In this document: positions 33,608 to 42,400 of the stretch, piece after piece
Position numbering within the stretch: position 1 is the stretch's first letter
How the letters are laid out: each line of letters starts with the position of its first letter
Assembly: GCF_002002725.1 (NCBI RefSeq)
Contig: NZ_MUNW01000080.1
Span: 1-64,000 of the forward strand
Direction of reading: 5' to 3'
Origin: Sinorhizobium sp. A49
GTDB lineage: Bacteria > Pseudomonadota > Alphaproteobacteria > Rhizobiales > Rhizobiaceae
Length of the DNA: 64,000 nucleotides
Made by a program: the position numbers and the translations under genes
Notes under the pieces: generated by a model
What the model was told of the DNA's origin: nothing
The model's database searches: none
What the model saw: the letters and a program-made list of their open reading frames with translations, nothing else

Positions 33608-35566
33608 ATGCGCTGCTTCACGGTAGTTGGGCCTTCGCAGACCGGAAAATCCACGCTGGTGGAAAAACTGGCTGCGCTGGGGGAAAGCTCCAGAAAGGCC
33701 ACGTCACCTTACGGATTGAATGTGACCGAGTTCGAGATCGGCAAGGAGGCCTGGTGCGCGCTCGACGCGCCCGGCGCCACCGAAGCGCTGGCCCATGCGC
33801 AGCATGCGCTTCTGGCAAGCGACGCCTGCGTGCTCTGTGTCTCGCCGGCGCCGGAGGAGGCGGTGCTGGCGGCACCCTATCTCAAGGTGATCGAGGCATC
33901 GGGCACGCCCTGCATTATCTTCGTCAACCGCATGGACGAGCCGCGGGGCCGCTTGCGCGACGTCATTGCGGCGCTGCAGGATTATTCCAGCCACATGCTG
34001 ATCCTGCGCCAGGTGCCGATCCGCGAAGGAGACAGGATCGTCGGCAGCTGCGACCTGATCTCCGAACGCGCCTGGCGCTATCGCGAGGGGCAGACCTCGG
34101 CGCTGATCGAAATTCCGGACACGACGCTGGAGCGCGAGAAGGAAGCGCGCGCCGAGCTGCTCGAACATCTCTCCGAGTTCGACGACTGGCTGCTCGAAGA
34201 GCTGATCGAGGATCGCGAGCCGGCAAGCGACACGATCTATGCCATCTCATCGCGGCTCCTCAGGGAAAACCGGATCATTCCCGTTCTTGTCGGCGCGGCG
34301 AGCCACAGCAACGGCATCCTGCGGCTGATGAAGGCGCTGAGGCATGAGACGCCACCGGTCGATATGCTGCGAAAAAGGCTGGGGGAGGCAAGCAAGATCA
34401 CTGAGACGAGCCTCGCCGCCGTCAGCTTCCACGCCTACCACCGCCAGAATGTCGGCAAGACCGTGCTGGTGCGCGTCCTTTCCGGTGGCATCAAGCAGGG
34501 GACAGCGCTCGGCGGCGGTGGTGTCGGCTCGCTGCAGGACCCGGCAACCGGCAAGCCGCTTGCGACAGGGACACCGGAGCCCGGCACGATCTTTGCCGCG
34601 GTCAAATCCGACCACCTGCCGGTGCCGGCGCTTCTGACCGCCACGGCAGCGTTCGAAGCACCGAACTGGACGGTTCCGCCGACGCCGATGCTGGAGCGCA
34701 TCCTGGTGCCCGACAGCGAACGCGACGAGACCAAGCTTTCCGGCACGCTTGCCAAGCTCGCCGAGACAGACCGAAGCCTCAAGGTGATGCAGGAGGAAGG
34801 CACGGGCGCGCAGCTGATCTGCGTGCAGGGGCCGGTGCACCTGCGCGATCTGTGCAAGACGCTGGCCGATGTCTTCCATGTCGGCGTCACCGACAAGCCA
34901 CCGAGCCCGACCTATCGCGAGACCGTACTGAAACCCTCCGACGTGCATTACCGCCACCGCAAGCAGACCGGTGGCGCCGGGCAGTTTGCCGACGTCAAGC
35001 TCAGCGTCCACCCCAACGAGCGCGGCGGCGGCTTCAGCTTCAACGAAACGGTGAAGGGCGGCGCCGTGCCGCGCAACTTCATCCCGGCGATCGAGGCGGG
35101 TGCGCGCGAGGCGATGGAGAAGGGGCCGCTCGGTTTTCAGGTGATCGATGTTGGCGTGACGCTGACGGACGGCCAGCACCACCAGGTCGACAGCTCCGAA
35201 TTCGCCTTCCGGGCCGCTGCCAAGATGGGCGTGCGCCAGGCGCTGTCGCAGGCCTCCGCCGTGCTGATGCAGCCGGTGGTGCGCGTCGAGATCCATATTC
35301 CGTCGATCTATTCCGGCAGCCTGGTGCCGATCGTTTCCACCTACAAGGGGCAAGTGCTGGGTTTCGACCGCGACGAGGCGGCCAAGGGCTGGGACGTTTT
35401 TCGCGCCTTGGTGCCGGGGTCGGCACTCGACGAGCTGGCGCGGGCGCTGCGCTCGGCAACGCAAGGGATCGGCTACTTCTCCAAGAGCTTCGACCATTTC
35501 GAGGAGCTCTACGGCAAGGAGGCCGACGCGGTGATCCACGCCCATGGGACGGCACAGGCGGGATAG
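33608..35566 (+). CDS. Elongation-factor-G-like protein with degenerate GTPase domain (EF-G2 type)
   Basis: A 652-residue EF-G paralogue with domains I-V. The P-loop GPSQTGKST is intact (residues 8-16), and G4 reads NRMD instead of NKxD. The switch I RGITI segment is absent, and switch II reads DAPGATEA where true EF-G has DTPGHVDF, so the catalytic His is replaced. Domain IV (TGGAGQFADVKLSV, GAVPRNFIPAIEAGAREAMEKG) and V are well conserved. Length is about 45 residues below canonical EF-G. Probably a ribosome-binding factor with altered or no GTP hydrolysis. GGGGAGGA precedes ATG 33608. No ribosomal genes are near. Confidence 0.9.
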   Translation: MRCFTVVGPSQTGKSTLVEKLAALGESSRKATSPYGLNVTEFEIGKEAWCALDAPGATEALAHAQHALLASDACVLCVSPAPEEAVLAAPYLKVIEASGTPCIIFVNRMDEPRGRLRDVIAALQDYSSHMLILRQVPIREGDRIVGSCDLISERAWRYREGQTSALIEIPDTTLEREKEARAELLEHLSEFDDWLLEELIEDREPASDTIYAISSRLLRENRIIPVLVGAASHSNGILRLMKALRHETPPVDMLRKRLGEASKITETSLAAVSFHAYHRQNVGKTVLVRVLSGGIKQGTALGGGGVGSLQDPATGKPLATGTPEPGTIFAAVKSDHLPVPALLTATAAFEAPNWTVPPTPMLERILVPDSERDETKLSGTLAKLAETDRSLKVMQEEGTGAQLICVQGPVHLRDLCKTLADVFHVGVTDKPPSPTYRETVLKPSDVHYRHRKQTGGAGQFADVKLSVHPNERGGGFSFNETVKGGAVPRNFIPAIEAGAREAMEKGPLGFQVIDVGVTLTDGQHHQVDSSEFAFRAAAKMGVRQALSQASAVLMQPVVRVEIHIPSIYSGSLVPIVSTYKGQVLGFDRDEAAKGWDVFRALVPGSALDELARALRSATQGIGYFSKSFDHFEELYGKEADAVIHAHGTAQAG

Positions 35567-35734
35567 GCGCTCAGACCTATGGCATTCGCGTCGGGTGCGG
35601 TGGGCGAGGACACCGGATAGTCCCTTCGACAAGGGCCTGCAGCGGCCCATTTCCCGCCAAATCGCTTGCCCTGGCTGGAGAAGTGCGGCGCGCGCCTTAT
35701 CTCAACCGGACGCGAACAGCGAAAGGACGACGCA

Positions 35735-36208
35735 ATGGCCAAGAATACGATCTGCGTATGGTACGACAAGGACGCCGAGGGGGCCGCCCGCTTCTACGCC
35801 CAGACCTTTCCCGACAGCGCCGTGGGTGCCGTCATCCGTGCGCCTGGAGACTATCCGTCCGGCAAGGAGGGGGATGTTCTGGTCGTCGAGTTCACCGTTG
35901 CCGGCGTTGCCTGCATCGGGCTTAACGGCGGCACGGCCTTCACCCACAGCGAGGCCTTCTCCTTCCAGATCGCGACCGACGATCAGCAGGAAACCGATCG
36001 CTACTGGAACGCCATCGTCGGCAACGGCGGCAAGGAGAGCGATTGCGGCTGGTGCAAGGACAAGTGGGGCATTTCCTGGCAGATCACACCACGCGTCCTG
36101 ACCGAAGCGATGGCAATCGGCGGCGCTGAGGCAAAGCGTGCGTTCGACGCGATGATGACGATGAGGAAGATCGACGTTGCCGCGATCAAAGCCGCACGGC
36201 GCGGCTGA
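35735..36208 (+). CDS. VOC-superfamily protein, PhnB/3-demethylubiquinone-like
   Basis: A 157-residue small metal-enzyme-like protein. The first beta-alpha-beta-beta-beta unit reads ICVWYDKDAEGAARFYAQTFP and continues EGDVLVVEFTVAGVACIGLNGG; the second has FSFQIATDDQQETDRYWNAIV, ESDCGWCKDKWGISWQITPRVL, the PF06983 signature. The WQITP and EADRYW blocks are standard. It forms dimers and its role is unknown in most bacteria. AAAGGACG precedes ATG 35735. Single gene. Confidence 0.9.
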   Translation: MAKNTICVWYDKDAEGAARFYAQTFPDSAVGAVIRAPGDYPSGKEGDVLVVEFTVAGVACIGLNGGTAFTHSEAFSFQIATDDQQETDRYWNAIVGNGGKESDCGWCKDKWGISWQITPRVLTEAMAIGGAEAKRAFDAMMTMRKIDVAAIKAARRG

Positions 36209-36813
36209 GCCGCAGTCTCGTCGCCAGCGTGTAGACAGCACTGAACGTCATCGTCTTCGCCAGGAGAGCTGGAAGGCGAGATCGTTGTCGATGGCTCCCT
36301 ATACCCGGAAAACCAGGGGCGTGTCTCAGAAACGAGCCCAGCCTCGCTGTGGGTTAGGGCATCATCTTGGCTATCCGTAGATGTGCTTAACCCGGAAGTA
36401 CTATAATTGATGCGAAGTTGCTCTATAATAATGGTATGATTATGCAATTGTCTGAATTGAATTGAATTGAATTGAATAAGGTGAACGTCATAGTGCCGAG
36501 GTGATTAATAAAGAACACCTCATTACGTTAAATAAATGTATCTTTTCGTGCCCGGATGGTGCTTATAACCCTTTATATAGGCCAGTCTTCGTTACTTTAA
36601 TCGCATTCATTGCCTACCGTGACTTGCAATCGGCTCATTTTGGGTCGCTTAGTGTTGGATCAGGCCAGCCGACAGGTCTTGTCAGGATCGACAAGGCACG
36701 CGATTTCGCGCGGCTATCACGACAGAGCAATCCGAAGCCACAACCTCCCCATTACAATTCCCGTCGCAGCGCGCATTGCTTTGCCTTTCGCCTGACAAAA
36801 CGGAGGAATGAGC
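36209..36813. other. AT-rich non-coding region upstream of sulfatase 3
   Basis: About 605 bp, much richer in A+T from 36380 to 36620 than the rest of the window, with no supported gene. It contains the TGAAT pentamer array at 36453 and a hairpin GAGGTG (36498-36503) / CACCTC (36516-36521). The base composition suggests imported DNA or a promoter-dense leader for the sulfatase. Confidence 0.5.
36453..36477. repeat. Pentanucleotide tandem repeat (TGAAT) x5
   Basis: Five exact TGAAT units in tandem, with the preceding CAATTGTC non-repetitive. Simple repeats of a length not divisible by three are prone to slippage; in promoters they can alter spacing and switch expression. It lies about 340 bp before the sulfatase 3 start. 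Confidence 0.9.
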
Positions 36814-38466
36814 ATGGCAATCGATGCAACTCCAACACGACGAGATATACTGTTGACCGGTGGGTCGCTGCTGGCGATGTCGGCAATCGGCACCACCGCG
36901 AGCGTCGCCTTGAGCCGCAGCGCGATGGCGCAGACAGCCGGCAAGAAACCGAACATCGTGGTCATCATGGGGGACGATGTCGGCATCTGGAATATCGGTG
37001 CCTACAATCGCGGCATGATGGCGGGCCGCACGCCCCATCTCGACAAGCTTGCCGCAGAGGGGATGCTCTTTACCGATTACTACGCCGAGGCCAGTTGCAC
37101 GGCGGGGCGCGCCAACTTCATTACCGGACAACTTCCGGTTCGAACCGGCATGACCACGGTTGGCCAGGCGGGCTCTCCCATTGGCCTGCCTGCTGCGGCG
37201 CCCACAATCGCAACGGTGCTGAAGTCGATGGGCTATGCCACCGGACAGTTTGGCAAGAACCATCTCGGCGATCTCAATGAATTCCTGCCGACCGTTCATG
37301 GGTTCGATGAATTCTTCGGCTACCTCTACCACCTGGACGCGATGGAAGACCCTGCGCACCCGGGTTATCCGCAGGAACTGCTAAACGTTGTCGGTCCGCG
37401 CAATATGGTCCACTCCTGGGCCACTGACGTGGACGACCCGACCGAAATGCCGCGATGGGGCAAGATCGGCAAACAGAAGATCGAGGATGCCGGGACGCTC
37501 TTCCCGAAACGCATGGAGACGGTCGATGACGAAATTCGGGACCTTTCCTTCAAGTTCATCGACAAGGCCAAGGCCGACGGCAAGCCGTTCTTCCTCTGGC
37601 TAAACCCGACCCGCATGCACATCGTCACGCATCTGTCGGAAAAATACGAGAAGATGCGCAACTCGGAGAATGGATGGACTATCCATGAAGCGGGAATGGC
37701 GCAGCTGGACGACATTGTCGGCGACACCCTGCAGAAGCTGAAGGACATGGGCGACGATGACAACACCATCGTCATATTCACCACCGACAACGGCACGGAA
37801 AACTTTACCTGGCCGGATGGCGGACAGACACCGTTCTTCGGCGGAAAAGGCACCACCTACGAAGGCGGCTTCCGCGCCCCGGCGATGATCCGCTGGCCGG
37901 GGCATGTTCCTCCGGGTTCGATTTGCAACGGGCTGATGTCCGGCCTCGACTGGTTCCCGACGCTTGTGGCCGCGGCCGGGAGTACCAACATCGCCGTCGA
38001 ACTGAGGGCGGGCAAAGAACTTGATGGCCAGACCTACAAGGTTCACCTTGATGGCTATGACCAGACCAGCCTGCTCGCTGCAACCGGCCCGTCGAACCGC
38101 CACGAAATCTGGTATTTCGCCGAAAGCGTGCTCGGCGCGGCCCGCATCGATGACTACAAATACACCTTCATGGAACAGCCCGATGGCTGGATAGGCAACA
38201 CCATCAAGCTGGATGTGCCGACCGTTGTGAACCTGCGCCTCGATCCGTTCGAGCGGACGGCCTTCTTCAAGGGCAACGTCGGTTCGCAATCATACTTTGA
38301 ATGGTACAAGTTCGAGTTCTGGCGCTTTGTCCTCGTCCAGCAAAAGGTCGAGGAACTGGCAAAGTCGGCGATAGAATTTCCGCCGATGCAGAAAGGCGCA
38401 AGCTTCGGAATAGACGGCGTCAAGGCGCAGATCGCCGAGGCGATGCGCAAGCAGAACGGGCAGTAA
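36814..38466 (+). CDS. TAT-exported sulfatase (arylsulfatase family), paralogue 3
   Basis: A 550-residue sulfatase, more distant than the other two. Twin-arginine signal TPTRRDILLTGG (residues 7-18), metal site MGDDVG (52-57), formylglycine site C95-T-A-G-R, GYATGQFGKNHLGD, and TTDNGTENFTWPDG. It should act in the periplasm on sulfate esters. GGAGGA lies at optimal distance from ATG 36814 (the ATG at 36808 is too close). It lies behind an AT-rich, repeat-bearing segment unlike its neighbours, which hints at separate acquisition. A large inverted repeat follows the stop codon. Confidence 0.92.
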   Translation: MAIDATPTRRDILLTGGSLLAMSAIGTTASVALSRSAMAQTAGKKPNIVVIMGDDVGIWNIGAYNRGMMAGRTPHLDKLAAEGMLFTDYYAEASCTAGRANFITGQLPVRTGMTTVGQAGSPIGLPAAAPTIATVLKSMGYATGQFGKNHLGDLNEFLPTVHGFDEFFGYLYHLDAMEDPAHPGYPQELLNVVGPRNMVHSWATDVDDPTEMPRWGKIGKQKIEDAGTLFPKRMETVDDEIRDLSFKFIDKAKADGKPFFLWLNPTRMHIVTHLSEKYEKMRNSENGWTIHEAGMAQLDDIVGDTLQKLKDMGDDDNTIVIFTTDNGTENFTWPDGGQTPFFGGKGTTYEGGFRAPAMIRWPGHVPPGSICNGLMSGLDWFPTLVAAAGSTNIAVELRAGKELDGQTYKVHLDGYDQTSLLAATGPSNRHEIWYFAESVLGAARIDDYKYTFMEQPDGWIGNTIKLDVPTVVNLRLDPFERTAFFKGNVGSQSYFEWYKFEFWRFVLVQQKVEELAKSAIEFPPMQKGASFGIDGVKAQIAEAMRKQNGQ

Positions 38467-38502
38467 ACCCGCTTCGGCGTCCGCTGTCGGGAGCCGCCGA
38501 TA

Positions 38503-38550
38503 CGGTGCGGTGCGGTTGGAGAGCCTATGCTCCTCAACCGCACCGCACCG
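38503..38550. repeat. Long perfect inverted repeat after sulfatase 3 (possible terminator)
   Basis: CGGTGCGGTGCGGTTG (38503-38518) is the exact inverted complement of CAACCGCACCGCACCG (38535-38550), with a loop that can itself pair. Outer bases GGGAGCCG and CGGCTCCC extend the symmetry. There is no T-tract, so it may terminate by other means or be a mobile palindrome. The rest of the 38467-39047 gap holds no supported gene. Confidence 0.75.
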
Positions 38551-39047
38551 TGCCGAACGGCCTGCTGCTGCCGGCTCCCGCCGCGATTTGGCTGATTTCT
38601 GTTGCAGAGGTCTGGCGACACACCTGTTGCATCACGCGCATTTGCGATGCATCACGGCGCGCGGAACGCGGCCGAGACACCTCGATCGGCCGTCAAAAAG
38701 ACACTTGTCGCGCGTGGCCGATCGGCGTATCTATCGCCGGTCGCGAAAAGCGACCGCTTCCCTTGATCCGCTCAGTGGCGGAGTAAACAGGTGGACGAAT
38801 TGGCGTCCAGGCGGTCAAGCACATGTCGTCCGTGCGCTCTTGAGCATGGATCGGCCAGCGGCTCCCAAAATCGATACCTGAAACACCTTGCAGCGTGGCG
38901 CTTCACCTATGGCGCACAATTCGCTGCAAGCCTTTAAACTCGCTGCACTATTCCCGCCGAAATCGAGCCGATGCGGGGAATTGCGCGCAGCCTTATCGCG
39001 AGCGTTCGGCGCCTGACGGCGCCCGCATGCTTGCGCCGGAGCGTGCC

Positions 39048-40238
39048 ATGACCAGACCTCTTATCGTCATTTTCATTGCCATCGTGCTCGATGCCGTCGG
39101 CATCGGCCTGATCTTTCCAATCCTGCCCTCACTGCTGAAGGAGGTGACCCACGCCGACAATGTCGCGCCCTATATCGGCACGATGACCGCGCTCTACGCG
39201 GCGATGCAGTTCGTCTTTGCGCCGGTGCTCGGTGCGCTGAGCGATCGGCTCGGGCGTCGGCCTGTGCTTCTGATTTCGCTTGGCGGCGCGGCCATCAACT
39301 ACCTGTTCCTGGCCTTTGCGCCCAATCTCTTCCTGCTGTTCATCGGTCGGGCGATCGCGGGCCTGACGAGCGCCAACATCTCTGTGGCGATGGCCTACAT
39401 CACCGACATTTCACCCGCAGACAAACGCGCCCGCCGCTTCGGGCTGTTCAACGCCATGTTCGGCATCGGCTTCATCATCGGCCCCGTTCTTGGCGGCGCT
39501 CTGGGTGACCATTGGCTGCGGTTGCCTTTCATCGCTGCGGCCGTCCTCAATGGCTACAACCTGCTGCTCGCATTCTTCATCCTGCCGGAGTCGCGCACGC
39601 CCAGCCGCGAAAAGCTCGACCTCTCGGCGCTGAACCCGCTTGCGCCGCTCCGCTCGGTGTTGTCGGTGAGGAGCCTGCTGCCAATCGTGGTCATCGTCTT
39701 CATCTTCAGCGCCACCGGCGAGGCCTATGGCACCTGCTGGGCGCTCTGGGGCGGTGATACGTTCCAGTGGAACGGCCTTTGGGTCGGCCTTTCGCTTGGC
39801 ACCTTCGGCGTCTGCCAGACCCTTGCCCAGGCCTTCCTTCCGGGGCCGGCCGTAAAGCTGCTCGGCGAGCGCGCGGCCATTCTGGCCGGTGTCGCCAGCG
39901 TCTGCACCGCACTCGTCGTCATGGCGCTTGCGACCGAGAGCTGGATGGTCTTCGCGATCATGCCGGTCTTCGCGCTCGGCGGCATCGGCGTGCCGGCGCT
40001 GCAGGCTCTGGCGACCGGGCAGGTCGACGACAGCCAGCAAGGTCAGTTCCAGGGCGTACTGGCGTCGGTTGTCAGCCTCGCCTCGATCGTCAGCCCGCTG
40101 GCGTTTTCAAGCTTCTATTTCGTCGTGCGCGAGCAATGGCCCGGAGCGATCTGGCTTTCGGTCGTCGTTGTCTATGCTATGGCCGTGCCGTTGATTTTCG
40201 GCCTGCGGTTGGGGCAGAAGCCAGCGGCGGTGGGGTAG
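39048..40238 (+). CDS. MFS transporter, TetA-like
   Basis: A 396-residue inner-membrane efflux-type transporter with twelve hydrophobic segments. It begins MTRPLIVIFIAIVLDAVGIG and contains the loop 2-3 motif GALSDRLGRRPVLL and the motif C-like GFIIGPVLGGALGD, both characteristic of the 12-TM drug:H+ antiporters such as TetA. No TetR-type repressor is adjacent, unlike classical tetA loci, and no mobile elements are near. Substrate is unproven. CGGAG precedes ATG 39048; ATG 39027 is also possible. Confidence 0.88.
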   Translation: MTRPLIVIFIAIVLDAVGIGLIFPILPSLLKEVTHADNVAPYIGTMTALYAAMQFVFAPVLGALSDRLGRRPVLLISLGGAAINYLFLAFAPNLFLLFIGRAIAGLTSANISVAMAYITDISPADKRARRFGLFNAMFGIGFIIGPVLGGALGDHWLRLPFIAAAVLNGYNLLLAFFILPESRTPSREKLDLSALNPLAPLRSVLSVRSLLPIVVIVFIFSATGEAYGTCWALWGGDTFQWNGLWVGLSLGTFGVCQTLAQAFLPGPAVKLLGERAAILAGVASVCTALVVMALATESWMVFAIMPVFALGGIGVPALQALATGQVDDSQQGQFQGVLASVVSLASIVSPLAFSSFYFVVREQWPGAIWLSVVVVYAMAVPLIFGLRLGQKPAAVG

Positions 40239-40267
40239 CCGCGCTGGAAACGAAGAGGAGATGGAGC

Positions 40268-40753
40268 CTAACTCCCATATCCGATCTGGCAGGGTGGCTG
40301 CCGCAAGTGGAGAACATTGCGAACGAATTCGTGCTCATTGGTGTCCTCCAGTTTGACTAGCCGTCGTTTGCCGCAACGGCTATCGAGGATGCCAAGCGCC
40401 CTGATCAATGGTCTTGAATTATCGAGCATCTGTTCAATGGATTGGTTCAGAGACTCGAACATCGCTCGATGCAAATCGATATGATCCGCTATTCCCTGTG
40501 CCCGAAGGGTCCGGTCGATTTCCTGTTGTTCAGCGTCGGACGGCTCGTCCCCATGCTTGGCGCACAACGCAACACGCGCCTTCCAGTATTGGTAATAGGC
40601 GGTTCCGTAGATTTTGTTTCCGTCCAGCGTGACAAGGAACTCGCCCTCGTGATCGTTGGCATAGCGATAGCGTGTCGTGTGAACGTGCACCCGACCATTC
40701 GCCTCCGATGCGAAGCGGGCTTCAATACGCTGCTTCAACTTTGTCCACTTCAT
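40268..40753 (-). CDS. SF0329-like protein of unknown function
   Basis: A 161-residue soluble protein starting MKWTKLKQRIEARFA..GRVHVHTTRYRY, then GEFLVTLDGNKIYGTAYYQYW. The opening matches the SF0329-type pattern (Trp-x-Lys-Leu-Lys, a beta-strand block, a DG-turn). The second half is helical. ATG 40753 is favoured by homology; the ribosome-binding site is weak. It lies downstream of the MFS gene in convergent orientation. Confidence 0.7.
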   Translation of the reverse strand: MKWTKLKQRIEARFASEANGRVHVHTTRYRYANDHEGEFLVTLDGNKIYGTAYYQYWKARVALCAKHGDEPSDAEQQEIDRTLRAQGIADHIDLHRAMFESLNQSIEQMLDNSRPLIRALGILDSRCGKRRLVKLEDTNEHEFVRNVLHLRQPPCQIGYGS

Positions 40754-40813
40754 CGATGATGCTCGATCACTTCCGGTTGCCATCTATTTCTTTATGCGAT
40801 CGCCTGCCTCGCG

Positions 40814-41134
40814 CTAGAGATGCAGAGGCACTTTCCTCATCAACAACGCGACCAAGGCAGGATCCATGAACGCGTAATCGTCCGGGATATGCAGACAGAT
40901 CAGCCGCTTGCCTTTGAGTGCCGATCGATACTTGCCTTGGACCTTCGCGCGGTGGGTCCTCTCCATCACGAACACGATATCGGCCCACTGGATCAGTTCT
41001 TCCGAAAGTGGGTTCTCGGCATCGTTGTTTGTGCCGGCCGAGGAAACCTCGATATCGTCCCTGTCGGCGAATATCTGTTCGGCGGTGGGGCTGCGAAGCT
41101 TGTTTTGACTGCAGACGAACAAGACGTTTCTCAA
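40814..41134 (-). CDS. Small low-molecular-weight protein tyrosine phosphatase-like protein
   Basis: A 106-residue protein. The phosphatase P-loop is C8-S-Q-N-K-L-R14-S in NVLFVCSQNKLRSPTAEQIF. The C-terminal general-acid region reads HIPDDYAFMDPAL. It is shorter than classical low-molecular-weight phosphatases (about 150), a compact group common in rhizobia. TTG 41134 is the start because AAAAGG lies upstream and the family begins at the same residue. Its function in the cell is not known. Confidence 0.82.
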   Translation of the reverse strand: MRNVLFVCSQNKLRSPTAEQIFADRDDIEVSSAGTNNDAENPLSEELIQWADIVFVMERTHRAKVQGKYRSALKGKRLICLHIPDDYAFMDPALVALLMRKVPLHL

Positions 41135-41233
41135 GATCCAACCTTTTCGCGAGGCGAGCAATGCCGTCAATACCACTCAGGCGCGAGTACGTCTACGCTC
41201 GCTATCGGCGGTTCCCGTCACTGTCCTGGCGCC

Positions 41234-42151
41234 TCAGCCGCCGATGTGGACCGCAGCAATCTCGGCATACCGGCGCTGGCGGTCGCCGATTTCCTGCAGG
41301 AGCCAGCCGAGAAAGCTTTTGGTCACCGGCTTGGTGCGGAAAAGCTCTTCCTGGCAGACGAATTGATAGGTCTCGTTGGGTTCGTAAAAATGGTCGTGCA
41401 CGAGGCAGACCTGGCCGGATCTGAGTTCGTATTCCACCATGGTGCGGTCGATCAGGGCGACGCCCTGTCCTTCCTTCACCGCTTCCAGAATGATGTGCTG
41501 GTCGTCGAAGATCAGGTCCTGGCGGCTGGGGGGGAGCCTGAGGCCGGAGGAGGCGATCCAGCTCTGCCATTCCTGAAGGCCGCGATAGTGCAGGCGGTTG
41601 CCGCAGAGCAGGTCGTGCTTGTCTGCCTGCGCCTCCCAGGTGGCGCGGCCGCAGACTGGCACCAGGCGCTCGCGCAGCAGCCGCTGCGAAAAGCGGGCAG
41701 GCGGCGGGTGCAGGCAATAGTCGATGATCACATCGGCGGTGCCGGTGGCGGGCGTGTTGGTTTCGAGGTGGGAGAGGTGGATCTGCAGACCCGGGTTTTC
41801 GCCCAGAAACCCGGAAATGCGCGGCGCGATCAGCTTCATCGAGAAGAACGGCCCGACCTTGACGCGCAGGATCTTCTGGGTGTTGCGCGGGCGGATATGC
41901 TGGACGACGCCTTCCAGATCGTCAAAGGCGCGGTTGCAGGAGGCAAAGAGCAGGGCGCCCTCGGGCGTCAGCTCGACGCCGTGCTGTTTGCGGACGAACA
42001 CGCTGAGGCCGAGATTGTCTTCGAGAATGCGGATCTGGTGGCTGATGGCGCCCTGGCCGATGCAAAGCTCGTTTGCCGCTGCCGTCAGGCTGCCATTGCG
42101 CGCCGCCGCCTCGAAGGCGCGCAGGGATTTGAGGCTCGGCAGGTCGCGCAT
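41234..42151 (-). CDS. LysR-family transcriptional regulator (GcvA-like)
   Basis: A 305-residue regulator opening MRDLPSLKSLRAFEAAARNG with the LysR winged helix (SLTAAANELCIGQGAISHQIRILEDNLG). The effector domain contains SGFLGENPGLQIHLSHLE and the family's GVALID motif. It is divergent from an amino-acid ABC binding protein (42401), which it probably controls. The shared 249-bp intergenic region lacks an obvious T-N11-A repeat I can assign. Confidence 0.92.
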   Translation of the reverse strand: MRDLPSLKSLRAFEAAARNGSLTAAANELCIGQGAISHQIRILEDNLGLSVFVRKQHGVELTPEGALLFASCNRAFDDLEGVVQHIRPRNTQKILRVKVGPFFSMKLIAPRISGFLGENPGLQIHLSHLETNTPATGTADVIIDYCLHPPPARFSQRLLRERLVPVCGRATWEAQADKHDLLCGNRLHYRGLQEWQSWIASSGLRLPPSRQDLIFDDQHIILEAVKEGQGVALIDRTMVEYELRSGQVCLVHDHFYEPNETYQFVCQEELFRTKPVTKSFLGWLLQEIGDRQRRYAEIAAVHIGG

Positions 42152-42400
42152 GGGGTTCTCCGGAAGGCGGGTCTATCCTCTGCACCATATATGAATTTTT
42201 TAGATGGCTGGGATTATTTCTTTGGCATTGCGAAGCGTGGTCGCGTCGCCCATTGTCGACGAATAATAAAGCGAAAACGCAACAACGATCGGCTGTAAAA
42301 TCATGGAATAGCACGCGAAATCGGCATTGGGTTCGGCCCGATGCGTGGCTTTGCGGGCGATCACCCGGAAGGCGCCGAGACTGATAACAAAGGGAACGAC

